Positions 8,562 through 18,107 are shown, counted from the stretch's first letter. The stretch: DNA of 64,000 bases from Microbacterium sp. lyk4-40-TSB-66 (GCF_030209475.1 NZ_JARVRW010000003.1:248001-312000); one strand, 5' to 3'. The notes: generated by a model not told the origin, from the sequence alone. Translations and numbers: made by a program.

Positions 8562-9848
8562 TCACTCGCGCTCGAGTCGCTCGACCCGCGCGACGAGGCC
8601 GGCACGCTTGGGCGAACGCGGAGGGAGCATCGACAGACACAGCCGCAGCACCTCCTCGTCGTCGCGCCCGTCGGCGGTGTCGGCGTAGGCGAGGAGCACG
8701 TCGACGCGAGCCTCGGCGATCAGCGCCTCCCGCAGCGTCGAGCGCACGGACTCGCGCACCTCCACCACTCCCGGCGCGTCGGACTCGGGCAGCACCGGAC
8801 CCGCGTATGCGGCGACGGCCACCCGGTGCGCGCCGCGGTCGAGGAGCGACAGCACGTGCTGGGCATCGGTCTCGAGTCCGTCGACGAGTCGGTAGGGCCG
8901 GGATGCCGGGACCACCCGCGGGGCGACGGGGACGAGGGCGCGGCGCAGGCGCACCATCTCGGGCCGCAGCGTCTCCACTGCGGCGTGGCCGTACACGGCC
9001 TCGCTCAATGCCTCCGCCGAGAGCCCCTCGCGGTGCACGGCGAGCAGCAGCAGGATCTCCGCGTGGCGTGCGCTGAGTTCGAGCGTCGAGCCGCCGACCT
9101 CCAGCATCGCGCGGTCACGTCCGAGGATGCGCAGCAGGGCGCGCGCGGGCGCCGCGCGTCGCGGGGGAGGAGCCTGCTGGGAACGCAGACGCGCGACGAG
9201 GATCTCGCTCTCGATGGCCCGCGCTGTGGCATCCACCAGCAATTGGGCCTGGGGTGTCACGGCCTCGGGCCCTCCCGTGACGTCGATGACGCCGAGCAGG
9301 CGATGCGTCTCCGGGTCGTGCACGGGCGCCGCGGTGCACGACCAGGGCTGCACGAGTCGGTTGAAATGCTCGGCGCCGCGGATCTGCACCGATCGGTCGA
9401 GGGTCAACGCCGTTCCCGGGGCCGAGGTTCCGACGGCGTCTTCTGCCCAGTTCGCTCCCGCCACGAAGCCCATCTCACCGGTCAGCGTACGGATGTGGCG
9501 GTCCCCCTCGACCCACAGCAGCCGCCCCGCGGCATCGCCGACGGCGACGATGACGCCCGACTCCTCGGCGGTACCCGGCAGCAGGAGCCCCCTCACCATG
9601 TCCATCACCCCGGCGAGCGGATGCGCGCGGCGATAGGCGTCGAGCTCGTCGCTCGCGAGGTCGAGTGCGGGAAGACCCTCCGGTCCCACGAGGGATGCCA
9701 GTGACCGTCGCCACGAATCCTTGACCAGCGACCGGACGTCGTCGAGCCGCCGGTCCTCGTTGCCCGCGATCAACTCCTCGTGGGCGCGCGCGATCAGCAG
9801 CCCCGATGTCTCGGGGGAGATCGCGGGTCGCGACCAGGCGGATGGCAC
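8562..9848 (-). CDS. GAF-domain transcriptional regulator with a C-terminal winged-helix-like domain
   Basis: 428 residues from GTG 9848 (GGGAG 4-5 nt upstream; -10 TACACT at 9888-9883). Residues 1-60 and the GAF domain (about 90-230, with GANWAEDAVGTSAPGTAL) closely resemble AcoR-type activators of acetoin and aldehyde metabolism. The AAA+ sigma-54 domain and Fis-type helix-turn-helix expected after the GAF domain are missing. Instead residues about 255-330 (LRILGRDRAMLEVGGSTLEL...ILLLLAVH) look like an OmpR/BTAD winged helix. It probably senses a small molecule and controls the nearby aldehyde dehydrogenase-DUF779 pair through the main sigma factor. Target and ligand are inferred. Confidence 0.8.
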   Translation of the reverse strand: MPSAWSRPAISPETSGLLIARAHEELIAGNEDRRLDDVRSLVKDSWRRSLASLVGPEGLPALDLASDELDAYRRAHPLAGVMDMVRGLLLPGTAEESGVIVAVGDAAGRLLWVEGDRHIRTLTGEMGFVAGANWAEDAVGTSAPGTALTLDRSVQIRGAEHFNRLVQPWSCTAAPVHDPETHRLLGVIDVTGGPEAVTPQAQLLVDATARAIESEILVARLRSQQAPPPRRAAPARALLRILGRDRAMLEVGGSTLELSARHAEILLLLAVHREGLSAEALSEAVYGHAAVETLRPEMVRLRRALVPVAPRVVPASRPYRLVDGLETDAQHVLSLLDRGAHRVAVAAYAGPVLPESDAPGVVEVRESVRSTLREALIAEARVDVLLAYADTADGRDDEEVLRLCLSMLPPRSPKRAGLVARVERLERE

Positions 9849-10023
9849 GGGACTCCCATCGACGGTGACGGCAGGGGGTCTCAGTGTAGGTCGGCCGGTA
9901 CGGCCGTGGTGCGCTTTCGCAGGCCGCTCGCAGGCACCCCGCCGATCACCCCGGCAGGGCCCGGCGCGCTCGGGGCCGCGAACAGGCTCCCGAGCACGAC
10001 TCGCCGCCGCACCCCCGTCGAGC

Positions 10024-11451
10024 TCAGCCCCGCGCCGCCCACCACTCCCGCAGGCGCTTCTCGGCCTCGTCCTCGCCGACCACGCCCTCATCGAGCCGCA
10101 GATCGAGCAGGAAACGGTAGGCCTCGCCCACCTCGCGCCCCGGCTTCAGCCCGAGCACCTCCTGGATGCGATTGCCGTCGAGCTCGGGGCGGATCGAGTC
10201 GATCTCCTCCTGCTCGCGGAGGGCGGAGATGCGCGCCTCGATGTCGTCGTAGGCGGATGCCAGTCGCTGCGCCTTGCGCTTGTTGCGGGTGGTCACATCG
10301 GCCCGGGTGAGGATGTGCAGGCGCTCCAGCTCGGCCCCGGCGTCGCGGACGTACCGGCGCACCGCGGCATCCGTCCACGCCCCCTCGGCGTAGCCGAAGA
10401 ACCGCAGGTGCAGCTCGATGAGACGCGTGACGACGGTGGTGGTCGCCGCGTCGAAACGTAGAGCCTGCAGGCGCTTGCGGGCCAGGCGCGCACCCTTGAC
10501 GTCGTGGTGGTGGAAGGTCACGCCCCCGCCCGGCTCGAGGCGTCGCGTGGCGGGCTTGCCGATGTCGTGCAGGAGGGCGGCGAGGCGCAGGGGCACATCG
10601 GGGACGGCATCCGGATGCCGGATCTTCTCGAGCGCGATGGCCTGACGCAACACGGTGAGGGAGTGCTCGTAGACGTCTTTGTGGTGATGGTGCTCGTCGA
10701 TCTCGAGGCGCAACGCCGGCACCTCGGGCAGGAACTCCTCGATCAGTCCGGTCTCGACGAGCACGCGGATCCCGCGGACGGGGTCATCGGTCTGGAGCAG
10801 GCGCACGAGCTCGGCCTGCACGCGCTCGGGACTGACGATCCCGAGCGACGCCCGCAATTCGGCGATCGCGTCGAAGGTCACCCCGTCGACGGTGAAGTCG
10901 AGCTGCGACGAGAACCTCGCCGCGCGCAGCATGCGCAGGGGGTCGTCGCCGAAGCTCACGGCCGGATCGATGGGGGTGCGGAGGCGCCCGGCGATCAGGT
11001 CTTCGACGCCGCCGGTCGGGTCGACGAGCGTGCGTGCGGGCACGCGGAGCGCCATCGCGTTGACGGTGAAGTCGCGACGGGTGAGGTCGGCCTCGAGGGT
11101 GTCGCCGAACTCCACCGTGGGCTTGCGGGTGACCCCGTCGTAGCTGTCGGCGCGATAGGTGGTGATCTCGACCTGCTCGCCCTTGACGCGTGCGCCGATG
11201 GTTCCGAAGGCGCGGCCGACGTCCCACTGCACGGAGGAGACGGGCTTGATCAGCGCGAGGATCTCGTCGGGGCGGGCGTCGGTGGTGAAGTCGAAGTCGT
11301 GCGTGGTGCGGCCCAGCAGCGCGTCGCGGACGGGGCCGCCGACGATCGCGAGATCACGGCCGGCGTCGGCGAAGGCACGGGCGACGGTGGCGACGACGGG
11401 GTGCGCGGCGAGCTCCTTGAGGCGCGCGAGACCCTCGGCCATGTTCAGCAT
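10024..11451 (-). CDS. cca: CCA tRNA nucleotidyltransferase
   Basis: 475 residues. Adds or repairs the 3' CCA of tRNAs with CTP and ATP. The nucleotidyltransferase head carries GGPVRDALLGR (residues 38-48) and the metal-binding DFDF (52-55), followed by RRDFTVNAMA. A C-terminal HD domain (LLHDIGKPATR, near 293) suggests a 2',3'-cyclic phosphatase or phosphodiesterase activity as in other actinobacterial enzymes. ATG 11451 is favoured over ATG 11442 because -10 TAGGCT lies 7 nt upstream, giving a leaderless mRNA. TGTCGG lies 10 nt before that -10. This matters because the tRNA genes seen here do not encode CCA. Confidence 0.93.
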   Translation of the reverse strand: MLNMAEGLARLKELAAHPVVATVARAFADAGRDLAIVGGPVRDALLGRTTHDFDFTTDARPDEILALIKPVSSVQWDVGRAFGTIGARVKGEQVEITTYRADSYDGVTRKPTVEFGDTLEADLTRRDFTVNAMALRVPARTLVDPTGGVEDLIAGRLRTPIDPAVSFGDDPLRMLRAARFSSQLDFTVDGVTFDAIAELRASLGIVSPERVQAELVRLLQTDDPVRGIRVLVETGLIEEFLPEVPALRLEIDEHHHHKDVYEHSLTVLRQAIALEKIRHPDAVPDVPLRLAALLHDIGKPATRRLEPGGGVTFHHHDVKGARLARKRLQALRFDAATTTVVTRLIELHLRFFGYAEGAWTDAAVRRYVRDAGAELERLHILTRADVTTRNKRKAQRLASAYDDIEARISALREQEEIDSIRPELDGNRIQEVLGLKPGREVGEAYRFLLDLRLDEGVVGEDEAEKRLREWWAARG

Positions 11452-11458
11452 GTCTTCG

Positions 11459-11480
11459 AGCCTATCCGGGGGCGCCGACA
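11459..11480 (-). promoter_or_regulatory. RecA-NDp/PafBC-like promoter of cca
   Basis: Minus strand TGTCGG (11480-11475), 10 nt, TAGGCT (11464-11459), then 7 nt to ATG 11451. Confidence 0.62.
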
Positions 11481-11509
11481 GCGACCTTGCGCCTCTCGGC
11501 AGCTTCATC

Positions 11510-11565
11510 GAGTGTCCGGAACACCCGGATGCCACGGCATCCACGTCCGGGTTTCATGGACACTC
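11510..11565 (-). terminator. Nested inverted repeat downstream of the methyltransferase gene
   Basis: Outer arms GAGTGTCC/GGACACTC (11510-11517 and 11558-11565) enclose ACCCGGA/TCCGGGT and GGATGCC/GGCATCC arms. It lies 3' of the leftward methyltransferase gene and before cca. There is no clean U-tract, so termination is only likely. Confidence 0.45.
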
Positions 11566-11623
11566 GCCTGGCTCGCACCCCCGGCGGAGCAGCCCCGGCC
11601 CCGGCCTGCCCCGACCGCGCACC

Positions 11624-13147
11624 TCAGTCGGCGAACGAGACGAACCCGGTCACCAGCAGCTCGCGCACGCGCGGCAGCAGGTCGGCGCGGAGGTGCGCGG
11701 CATCCACCTCCATCAACTGCGCGATGGCGTCGATCAGCACGCCGACGGCCAGATCGCCGTCGCACGCGCCCACCAGCGCCGCGAGAGCCGGGTCGACCTC
11801 CATCCGCCGCGCGAAGCCTCCGCCCTGGTGCAGCTCGATGACCGACGGGTCCCCCTCACCCGGACGGTAGTGGCGCGCCTCGGTGACGTCGGGCGCCACT
11901 TGCAGCACGCTCGCCGCGAGGTCGTCGTGGTCGAGCAGGGCCGCGCGGTCGTGCGCGGCGAGGCAGGCTGCGAGGTGCGGACCGAACGCGGATTCCCCGC
12001 CCCCCGCGACGCGCTCGTATCGCGCCAGCGTGGGGCCACCGGCGAGGGGCTTCCGCAGCAGCAGATACCCGAAGCCCACGCCCGTCACACCGCGGCGGGC
12101 GAAATCGTCGAGCCAGGCGTCGATGAGACGTCCGTGGGCCGCCGTTCCCGGAACCGTGCCGCCGTCACGCACCCACAGCTCCGCGTAGGCGAGCGGATCG
12201 AGCACCTCGCGCTCGATCACCCAGGCATCCATCTCCTCGCCCACCCACGAGCGGACGCGATCGAGTCCCGCTTCACCCTCGCGGTACTCCCAGTTGCCCA
12301 ACGACTGCGCGACGCCGCCGGGGGAGAGGTGCGAACCGACCCCCGCGACGACGGCCTCCACCAGCGAATCGCCCTCCATCCCCCCGTCGCGGTACTCGTA
12401 GGCCGGAACCCCCTCGACGCGGGGTGTGATGACGAACGGGGGATTGGATGCCACCCGGTCGAACGTCTCACTCGCGACCGGGTCGAAGAGCGAGCCGTGC
12501 CGCGTCTCGATGCCGTCGACGCCGTTGAGCAGGGCGTTCAGCCGCGTGAACCGCAGCGCCCGCTCGGAGATGTCGGTCGCGACGACGTGATCCACGAGCC
12601 GGCGCAGGCGCAGAGCCTGGATGCCGCACCCCGTGCCGACGTCGAGGGCGGTCCGCGCGCCGCGGGTCAGTTGGAGGCGGGCGAGGGTCTGCGAGGCCCC
12701 GCCGACCCCCAGGACGTGGTCTTCGGGGAGAGGTCCCTGCAGCGCCGCCTCGTCGAGGTCGCTGGCGATCCACCATTCGACCTCCCCCGCGTCGTCCGAG
12801 AACGCCTGCGGGCGCACCACCACCGCGGGGCGCACGTAATCTCCCTCGACATGCACGAGCCCCAGCGCGGCTGCACCGTCGACGCCCAGCGACCGTAGGG
12901 CCGTATCAAGTCGCTCGCGATCCACGGTGAGACCGAGCCCCCACAGGCGCCCCAGCACGGCGAGGGCGTCGTCGCGGCTGCCGAGCGCACGCTCGGCCGG
13001 ACGGCGGAGGCCCCGCGCCACGGCGTCGTCCGCGTGCGCGCCCCACGCCTCTCGGAGCGTCACGCTCACATAGTCGGCGGCGCTGAGATCGGCGGCGAGC
13101 GCCTGGCAGAGGCGGGGGTCGGGTTCGGGGAGCACCGGTCCATTCAA
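11624..13147 (-). CDS. Class I SAM-dependent methyltransferase with an N-terminal extension
   Basis: 507 residues. Motif I ALDVGTGCGIQAL near residue 167 and the catalytic NPPF (ASNPPFVI, near 234) place it among N-methyltransferases that act on adenine, guanine or glutamine amide, like HemK, RsmC or RlmG. The first 150 residues and the last 180 are actinobacterial extensions, matching proteins usually labelled DUF7059/DUF7782 methyltransferases. Substrate, probably rRNA or a protein, is inferred. The start is uncertain: TTG 13147 is the first in-frame start after a TAGCCT -10 (13164-13159), with GTG 13135 as the alternative. No ribosome site is visible for either. Confidence 0.8.
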   Translation of the reverse strand: MNGPVLPEPDPRLCQALAADLSAADYVSVTLREAWGAHADDAVARGLRRPAERALGSRDDALAVLGRLWGLGLTVDRERLDTALRSLGVDGAAALGLVHVEGDYVRPAVVVRPQAFSDDAGEVEWWIASDLDEAALQGPLPEDHVLGVGGASQTLARLQLTRGARTALDVGTGCGIQALRLRRLVDHVVATDISERALRFTRLNALLNGVDGIETRHGSLFDPVASETFDRVASNPPFVITPRVEGVPAYEYRDGGMEGDSLVEAVVAGVGSHLSPGGVAQSLGNWEYREGEAGLDRVRSWVGEEMDAWVIEREVLDPLAYAELWVRDGGTVPGTAAHGRLIDAWLDDFARRGVTGVGFGYLLLRKPLAGGPTLARYERVAGGGESAFGPHLAACLAAHDRAALLDHDDLAASVLQVAPDVTEARHYRPGEGDPSVIELHQGGGFARRMEVDPALAALVGACDGDLAVGVLIDAIAQLMEVDAAHLRADLLPRVRELLVTGFVSFAD

Positions 13148-13190
13148 GCGTCTGCGCGAGGCTATCGGGGGGCTTCAAGGCACGCGGGCC

Positions 13191-13239
13191 TAGACTCATC
13201 GCGATGCGAGGCCCCCTCGTGCCACCGACGCTCGTATGA
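13191..13239 (+). promoter_or_regulatory. Promoter and leaderless 11-codon upstream ORF of the DUF6049 gene
   Basis: -10 TAGACT (13191-13196) is followed after 7 nt by ATG 13204. This opens MRGPLVPPTLV and stops at TGA 13237-13239. The stop overlaps ATG 13236 of the DUF6049 gene as ATGA, in a different frame. The DUF6049 ATG has no Shine-Dalgarno sequence of its own, so ribosomes probably enter at the leaderless ATG and reinitiate. Confidence 0.6.
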
Positions 13240-15452
13240 CCGTGACCTCCCCGCCTTCGGGCTCTCCCGTGCTACGGCGCCCCCTCGCGCGCCGGCTGCT
13301 GGCGACCCTTGCCGCCGGCGCGCTCGCACTCGGTGTGACGCTTCCGTCGGCCGCCGCGTGGGCAGCGTCCCCTGAGCCTTCTCCCTCGCCCTCGACGGTC
13401 GCCTCCGCGCTGTCGGCGGCCCCCGCGGCGAACGGCATCCTGCGTCCCGGCGACCCCCTGTCGGTCGTGGTCACGGTGTCGGCGGGATCCCTCTCCTCCC
13501 CCGCGACACCCGTCGCCCTCTCGATCGGCTCGACTTCCCTGGGCGACGACGCCTCGCTCGACCGCTGGCTCGGGGGCGACTCGTCGGGACAGACCCTGCA
13601 GCAGGTCGCGACGGGAACAGTGGATGCCACCGCCTCCGGCGCCCAGAGCTCGGTCACGCTGAGCGTCCCCGCGACCGATCCGGCCCTCGCCGGGCGCGGT
13701 GCGGGGGTCTACCCGGTGCTCGTGTCGGCGGCGGGCCTGACGGCACCGAGCGTCGTCGTCGTCCCGACCGACGGTCCCTCCACCCCGATCGCGCTCGTGG
13801 TGCCCATCACCGCGGCCCCCCTGACGCGGGGTCTGCTGACCGGAAACGAACTGGCGGAGCTGACGGCGGTCGACGGAGCACTGTCGGCCCAGCTCGACGC
13901 CGTCGACGGCACCGCCGCGACCCTCGCCATCGACCCGGCCATACCGGCCGCGATCCGGGTCCTCGGCTCCGCCGCACCGCCCACCGCGGTGGCCTGGCTG
14001 CAGCGACTGCTCGCGCTGCCGAACGACAGGTTCGCGCTGCAGTTCGGCGATGCCGACATCGCCGCGCAGCTGCAGGCCGGGCTGAGCGCCCCGCTGGGCC
14101 CGACGTCACTGCAGTCCTACATGACGGGATCGGATTTCACCGGCCCGGCGCCCGCGGTGTCGGCAGTCTCGAGTCCCGCGCCCGCCCCTTCCGCGAGCCC
14201 AGGACAGCCGAGTTTTCCGACGCTCGAGACATTGCTCGACATCGGCTCGGCGACGTCGAACGTCTTCTGGCCGGCCACGGGGTCGGCCGGGCCCGAGACG
14301 GTGGCGGCTCTCGGCGCCCAGGGAACCCCCGAGGAACCCACCCGCGTCCTGACCGCGTCGACGAGCGTGGCCGGCGGTTCCCGCGTCGCCGCCGCCTCCG
14401 TCGCGGGCGTTTCGACCCCGGTGTACGACGCCGAGGTCTCTCGGGTGCTCGCCGCCGCCGCCGGTCAGAACGACGCCACGCGCCGCAGCGCGTCGCTGGC
14501 CGCCGCGCAGGGGTACCTGGCGGTCGCGCGCAGCTCCGCCGGCGACCAGCCCGTCCTCGCCGTGCTCGACCGTGGCACCGACCGCTCGCGCGTGAGTCTG
14601 CGCGCGACGCTCGGCCTGCTCTCGACTGCGCCGGGGTTCGCGACGTCCACGCTCGCGGAGGTCTCGGACCGACCGGCATCCGAGATCTCGCTCGTCGCTC
14701 CCACGGTCGATCCGACACGGGCGACCGAGGTGGGCGACCTGCTCGCCGACGAGCAGTCCGTCGACCGTTTCGCGACGATCCTGGATGAACCCGAGTTGCT
14801 CACCGGCCGCGAACGCGCCGAGATGCTGCAGGTCATCAGCGTCTCGTGGACGGGCGACCCCGCCCGACAAGCCGTCGCCGACCACCGTGCCGGTACGCAG
14901 ACGACGCTCGACTCCGTCGGCATCCTCTCCTCCGACTTCCGCCTCGTCAGCTCCAGCGCTCCGCTGCGGCCCTGGGTGCGCAACGACCTCCCGTGGCCCG
15001 TCACGGTGGTGCTCGACGTCAGCCCGAACGACGCGCGTCTGCGCGTGCAGGACCGCACGACGGTGGAGGCGCAGGCCGCGGCCAACACCCGCGTCGAGGT
15101 GCCCGTCGAGGCACGTATCGCCAACGGCGAGGTCAGCGTCGATCTGCAGCTCTACAGCCCCACCGACCAGCCGGTCGGGACCCCGCAGCGGGTCGACGTC
15201 GAGGTGCGCGCCGAGTGGGAGAGCATCGGACTGATCGTCATCGTCGTACTCGTGGTGGGCTTCCTCGGTCTCGGTGTCGTGCGGACCATCGCGCGTCGCC
15301 GTCGAACGCGCGCAGAAGACGAGTCGACCCCGGCTCTGGATGCCGACACCCCCGTCGACGGCATCGGCGTGAAGGGTCCGGATGACGACGGGCGCAGCCC
15401 CGCCGAGTCCGCGGACGAGACCGCACCCGACGAACAGGAGATCCGCCCGTGA
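13236..15452 (+). CDS. DUF6049 family envelope protein
   Basis: 738 residues. A long signal peptide (Arg-rich start, LLATLAAGALALG core, AWAAS cleavage) is followed by a large extracellular beta-rich region. One membrane helix near residues 667-690 (LIVIVVLVVGFLGLGVV) and an RRRRTR stop-transfer end the anchor, leaving an acidic cytoplasmic tail. The family lies next to MurJ across Actinobacteria, as here with a 4-nt overlap, so a role in peptidoglycan or envelope assembly is inferred. No catalytic motif is apparent. Translation is probably coupled to the 11-codon upstream ORF. Confidence 0.85.
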   Translation: MTVTSPPSGSPVLRRPLARRLLATLAAGALALGVTLPSAAAWAASPEPSPSPSTVASALSAAPAANGILRPGDPLSVVVTVSAGSLSSPATPVALSIGSTSLGDDASLDRWLGGDSSGQTLQQVATGTVDATASGAQSSVTLSVPATDPALAGRGAGVYPVLVSAAGLTAPSVVVVPTDGPSTPIALVVPITAAPLTRGLLTGNELAELTAVDGALSAQLDAVDGTAATLAIDPAIPAAIRVLGSAAPPTAVAWLQRLLALPNDRFALQFGDADIAAQLQAGLSAPLGPTSLQSYMTGSDFTGPAPAVSAVSSPAPAPSASPGQPSFPTLETLLDIGSATSNVFWPATGSAGPETVAALGAQGTPEEPTRVLTASTSVAGGSRVAAASVAGVSTPVYDAEVSRVLAAAAGQNDATRRSASLAAAQGYLAVARSSAGDQPVLAVLDRGTDRSRVSLRATLGLLSTAPGFATSTLAEVSDRPASEISLVAPTVDPTRATEVGDLLADEQSVDRFATILDEPELLTGRERAEMLQVISVSWTGDPARQAVADHRAGTQTTLDSVGILSSDFRLVSSSAPLRPWVRNDLPWPVTVVLDVSPNDARLRVQDRTTVEAQAAANTRVEVPVEARIANGEVSVDLQLYSPTDQPVGTPQRVDVEVRAEWESIGLIVIVVLVVGFLGLGVVRTIARRRRTRAEDESTPALDADTPVDGIGVKGPDDDGRSPAESADETAPDEQEIRP

Positions 15453-17047
15453 GCAGTATCGGACGGGCGAGTGTGCTCATCGGAGCGGGGACGATCGTCT
15501 CCCGCGTGAGCGGGCTGCTGCGCACCATCGTGCTCGTCGCCGCGATCGGATCGTTCAGCGGAGCCGGTGATGCCTTCGCCGTGGCGAACCAGCTGCCGAA
15601 CAACATCTTCGCGATCATCTCGACCGGTCTGCTGACCGCCGTCGTCGTGCCGCAGATCGTCAAGGCCGCCGCCCATGCCGACGGTGGTCAGGCCTTCATC
15701 TCGAAGCTGTTCACCCTCGGCACCGCGGGGCTGCTGGGTGCCACGGCTCTGGCGATGATCGCGGCCCCTCTGCTCGTGCAGGTGTACGCCAGCAAGTTCG
15801 CGCCCGACCAGCTGGCGCTGTCGACGGCGTTCGCGTACTGGTGCCTGCCTCAGATCTTCTTCTACGGCCTCTACGCGTTGCTGGGCGAGATCTTGAACGC
15901 GCGGCGGGTGTTCGGTCCCTACACCTGGGCACCGATCGTCAACAACGTCGTGTCGATTGCGGGCTTCGGGCTCTTCATCCTCGTCTTCAACGGTCCCCAG
16001 GGCGCCGTCTCCGCGTGGACACCGAGCATGATCGCCCTCCTGGCGGGAACGGCGACCGCCGGCATCGTGGTGCAGACGCTCGTGCTGCTGTTCTTCTGGC
16101 GACGCGCGGGCCTGGCTCTTCGTCCCGACTTCCAGTGGAAGGGTGTCGGACTCCGCCACATCGGGCGTCTGGCGGGGTGGACGTTCCTGATGGTCGTGGC
16201 GGGACAGCTGGCCGGCATCGTGCAGTCCAACGTCCTGTCAGGCGCCTCGGGGAACGACCCGGCCATCTTCGCCACGCAGAACGCGTGGCTGCTCTTCATG
16301 CTGCCGTACTCGATCATCGTGATGTCGATCGGCACCCCGTACTTCACGCAGCTCAGCGAGCACGCCGCCGCCGGCCGCGACGGCGAGGTGCGCCGCGACA
16401 TCGCGAGCAGCATCCGCACGCTCGGCTTCTTCATCGTCGCCTCGACGGCTGCCCTCGCCGTCGCCGCCGTGCCGGCCACCCGCATCTTCACCAACAGCGC
16501 CGAGGAGGCGGCTGCCGCCGCTCCTGTGCTGCTGTGCTTCCTGCTGTGTCTGGTGCCCCTCGCCGTGCTATTCGTCGTGCAGCGCACGTTCTACGCGTAC
16601 AACGACACGAAGACGCCCTTCTACTTCACGCTCGTGCAGTGCGCCCTCGTCGCCGCGGGCGCTCTCCTGGCGGGCGCCGCCTTCGAACGCAGTGAGCTCG
16701 CGGCCGGGGTCGCGCTGACACAGTCGGTGGCCAGCATCGTCCAGGTCGTCATCGCGACCGTCCTCCTCCATCGCCGCCTGGACGGCATCGGCACCGCCTC
16801 GTGGCTGCTCGCGCTCGGCCGCTTCACGCTCGCGGCGATCCCCTCCGCCGCGGCCGGCTACGGGGTCTGGCTGCTGTTGGGCGGCGTCGACGGATGGACG
16901 ACCGGCAGCGCCCTGACCGGTGCCCTCGGAGCCGCCGTCCTGGGCTCGGTCGTGCTGGCCGTGTACGTCGGCATCCTCGCCGCGTTCCGCACGCCCGAAC
17001 TCGCCCCCGCGCTCACACTCGCCCGGCGACTCCTCCCCAAGCGCTAG
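15449..17047 (+). CDS. murJ: Lipid II flippase MurJ
   Basis: 532 residues, nearly all hydrophobic, with about 13-14 membrane helices of the MviN/MATE type. The N-terminal GTIVSRVSGLLRTIVL segment is typical of MurJ. It moves lipid-linked peptidoglycan precursor across the cytoplasmic membrane. It lacks the extra C-terminal pseudokinase and extracellular domain known from mycobacterial MviN. GTG 15449 overlaps the DUF6049 stop (GTGA), so the two are translationally coupled. Confidence 0.92.
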   Translation: MSSIGRASVLIGAGTIVSRVSGLLRTIVLVAAIGSFSGAGDAFAVANQLPNNIFAIISTGLLTAVVVPQIVKAAAHADGGQAFISKLFTLGTAGLLGATALAMIAAPLLVQVYASKFAPDQLALSTAFAYWCLPQIFFYGLYALLGEILNARRVFGPYTWAPIVNNVVSIAGFGLFILVFNGPQGAVSAWTPSMIALLAGTATAGIVVQTLVLLFFWRRAGLALRPDFQWKGVGLRHIGRLAGWTFLMVVAGQLAGIVQSNVLSGASGNDPAIFATQNAWLLFMLPYSIIVMSIGTPYFTQLSEHAAAGRDGEVRRDIASSIRTLGFFIVASTAALAVAAVPATRIFTNSAEEAAAAAPVLLCFLLCLVPLAVLFVVQRTFYAYNDTKTPFYFTLVQCALVAAGALLAGAAFERSELAAGVALTQSVASIVQVVIATVLLHRRLDGIGTASWLLALGRFTLAAIPSAAAGYGVWLLLGGVDGWTTGSALTGALGAAVLGSVVLAVYVGILAAFRTPELAPALTLARRLLPKR

Positions 17048-17120
17048 CCCTGCGGTCGTGGAATACCCCGCGGCTAGCATGGGTTTCATCCGACGGAATC
17101 AACGAGAGGAAGGCGCAAAC

Positions 17121-18107
17121 GTGCGTCACGTCATCATCATCGGATCGGGCCCGGCCGGCTACACCGCCGCCATCTACGCTGCCCGAGCCAACCTCGAACC
17201 CCTCGTCGTCGCGAGCTCCGTCGAAGCCGGCGGCGATCTCATGAACACGACCGAGGTCGAGAATTTCCCCGGTTTCCCCGACGGCATCCAGGGTCCCGAC
17301 CTCATGGCCAAGATGCAGGCGCAGGCCGAGCGCTTCGGCGCCCAGGTGCTCTACGACGACGTCGTGTCGCTCGACCTCGAGGGCCCCGTCAAGACGATCA
17401 CGCTGGGCAGCGGCAAGGTGGAAGAGGCCGTGACGGTCATCTACGCCACGGGATCGGCCTACCGCAAGCTGGGCCTCGAGGGTGAAGAGCGCCTCTCCGG
17501 GCGCGGCGTCTCATGGTGCGCCACGTGCGACGGTTTCTTCTTCCGCGACCGCACCATCGCTGTCGTGGGCGGTGGTGACTCGGCGATGGAAGAGGCGAAC
17601 TTCCTCACCAAGTTCGCGTCCAAGGTCTACGTGATCCACCGCAAGGACTCCTTGCGCGCCTCCAAGATCATGCAGGAGCGCGCGTTCGCGAACCCCAAGA
17701 TCGAGTTCATCTGGAACAGCGCCGTCGACGAGATCCTCGGTGACGACGCCGTCAACGGCGTACGTCTGCGTTCGACCGTCGATGACACGACGCACGAGTT
17801 GCCCCTCGACGGTCTGTTCGTCGCGATCGGCAACGACCCGCGCACGCACCTGGTGCACGACAAGCTGCAGCTCACCGACCAGGGCACCATCTGGGTCGAC
17901 GGACGCTCGTCGCGTACCTCCGTCCCGGGCGTGTTCGCCGCCGGCGACGTCATCGACCCCACCTACCGCCAGGCGATCACCGCTGCGGGCAGTGGCACCG
18001 TCGCCGCCCTCGACGTGGAGCACTTCCTCGCCGCGCGCGGCGAGGCGGGCGAACCCGCCGTCTCGGAGAGCCCCATCGAGGGTCTCCCCGACGTCGCGGT
18101 CGTCTGA
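17121..18107 (+). CDS. trxB: Thioredoxin reductase
   Basis: 328 residues. GSGPAGYTAA (9-18) binds FAD, SWCATCDG (Cys about 133 and 136) is the redox-active CxxC, and GGGDSAMEEA binds NADPH. It passes electrons from NADPH to thioredoxin. GTG 17121 is chosen because GAGAGGAAGG lies just upstream and a TAGCAT -10 stands at 17073-17078. The open frame extends further upstream into murJ but that is not coding. It forms an operon with trxA, 62 nt downstream. Confidence 0.95.
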   Translation: MRHVIIIGSGPAGYTAAIYAARANLEPLVVASSVEAGGDLMNTTEVENFPGFPDGIQGPDLMAKMQAQAERFGAQVLYDDVVSLDLEGPVKTITLGSGKVEEAVTVIYATGSAYRKLGLEGEERLSGRGVSWCATCDGFFFRDRTIAVVGGGDSAMEEANFLTKFASKVYVIHRKDSLRASKIMQERAFANPKIEFIWNSAVDEILGDDAVNGVRLRSTVDDTTHELPLDGLFVAIGNDPRTHLVHDKLQLTDQGTIWVDGRSSRTSVPGVFAAGDVIDPTYRQAITAAGSGTVAALDVEHFLAARGEAGEPAVSESPIEGLPDVAVV

